A DNA stretch of 5,232 nt. It comes from an uncultured Eubacterium sp. (GTDB taxonomy: Bacteria > Bacillota > Clostridia > Lachnospirales > Lachnospiraceae). Shown piece by piece: positions 4,772 through 5,232 of the stretch. The notes beneath the pieces were generated by a model. The model was given only the letters and a program-made list of their open reading frames with translations, was not told the origin of the DNA and searched no databases. Location: contig CAKREL010000124.1 in NCBI GenBank assembly GCA_934317205.1, positions 1 through 5,232 on the forward strand, in the 5' to 3' direction. Position 1 is the stretch's first letter. Each line of letters opens with the position of its first letter. The position numbers and the translations under genes are program-made.

Positions 4772-5232
4772 ATGGGGATTGCATTACACAAGAAAAAGAC
4801 ATCACATTCTACCCTGATGACAGAAGGAAGTATCTGGAAACATATTTTATTTTTTTCTATTCCGCTAATTCTCGGGAATATGCTTCAACAGCTATATAAT
4901 ACGGTCGACTCAATCGTGGTTGGAAATTTCCTTGGAAGTGAAGCACTGGCTGCTGTCGGTTCGAGTTCCTCCCTGATCATGCTACTGATTTCTTTCAGCA
5001 TGGGAGCAGCTGCCGGTGCCGGTGTCATTGTCTCCCAGTTTATCGGTGCTCAAAACAAAAAAGGAATCCACGAATCCGTACATACTGCACTGGCAATTGC
5101 ATTGATCCTTGGCATTGTCCTGACAGCTGTCGGTCTCATTCTGTCTCCGCAGATCCTTCGCTGGATGGGCACACCGGAAGAAGTCATGCCTCAGTCCATC
5201 ACTTATCTGCGGCTTTATTTTGCAGGCGTGAT
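4772..5232 (+). CDS. MATE-family multidrug/Na+ antiporter, N-terminal third only
   Basis: MATE transporters are 12-helix inner-membrane antiporters that export cationic drugs and other compounds using a Na+ or H+ gradient. The 153 visible codons read on without a stop to the right edge. The family is about 450 residues, so roughly two thirds lie outside. Visible: a basic cytoplasmic N-terminus, TM1 (about 24-45) with the family-typical SIPLILGNMLQQLYNTVDSI, the VGNFLG turn (50-55), TM2 (about 58-83, small-residue rich GAAAGAG), a cytoplasmic loop with SQFIGAQNKKG, TM3 (about 104-125) and the start of TM4 (143 on). The ATG at 4772 has AAGGGAG (4755-4761) 10 nt upstream. A second in-frame ATG at 4817 (Met16) fits many relatives that begin MTEGSIWK but has no ribosome binding site. 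It has its own promoter, possible operator and a structured leader, so expression is probably regulated. Substrate cannot be told from this part. Confidence 0.93.
   Translation, partial: MGIALHKKKTSHSTLMTEGSIWKHILFFSIPLILGNMLQQLYNTVDSIVVGNFLGSEALAAVGSSSSLIMLLISFSMGAAAGAGVIVSQFIGAQNKKGIHESVHTALAIALILGIVLTAVGLILSPQILRWMGTPEEVMPQSITYLRLYFAGV

Noticed and set aside
4666..4899. Plus-strand 77-codon frame
   Set aside because: Begins in the leader stem-loop and overlaps the MATE gene in another frame. No ribosome binding site, and the MATE frame has clear family sequence.

Overview
The window looks like a chromosomal segment of a low-to-moderate GC Firmicute, most likely a gut Lachnospiraceae (Blautia/Dorea/Ruminococcus-like Clostridia). 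The reasons are the strong AGGAG-type ribosome binding sites, the metG-tatD-rsmA housekeeping order, the protein sequences themselves, and the small conserved-hypothetical/DUF4160 gene pair. The genus is a guess.

Region 1 (1-3843, minus strand) is a housekeeping operon read right to left. It begins at a sigma-A-type promoter near 3815-3843 and runs metG (methionyl-tRNA synthetase), tatD (TatD-family metal-dependent DNase) and rsmA/ksgA (16S rRNA A1518/A1519 dimethyltransferase, running off the left edge). metG and tatD overlap by one base (TAATG).

The most unusual feature is a 180-bp structured insertion (840-1019) at the tatD-rsmA junction. Read on the minus strand it lies exactly between TTTGAT and TTGAA. 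It carries an imperfect hairpin at its left end and several hairpins towards its right end. This is the architecture of a non-autonomous IS200/IS605-type (TnpB-associated) element. Removing it on paper restores a TatD ending ...KKLFDI-stop, with the TAG stop lying in the rsmA ribosome binding site. In its present form the element replaces the last TatD residue with 26 foreign residues.

Region 2 (3844-4575, plus strand) is a compact two-gene cassette divergent from metG. It has a TATAAT promoter element, an 89-aa acidic protein of unknown function, an overlapping 92-aa DUF4160 protein starting at TTG, and a strong intrinsic terminator. It looks like a self-contained module, possibly toxin-antitoxin-like, but no function is proven.

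Region 3 (4576-5232, plus strand) is the start of a MATE-family multidrug efflux gene that runs off the right edge. It has its own good promoter (TTGATT-18-TATAAT), a perfect dyad filling the promoter spacer (a likely operator), and a leader of about 140 nt containing a 21-bp stem-loop of unknown role.
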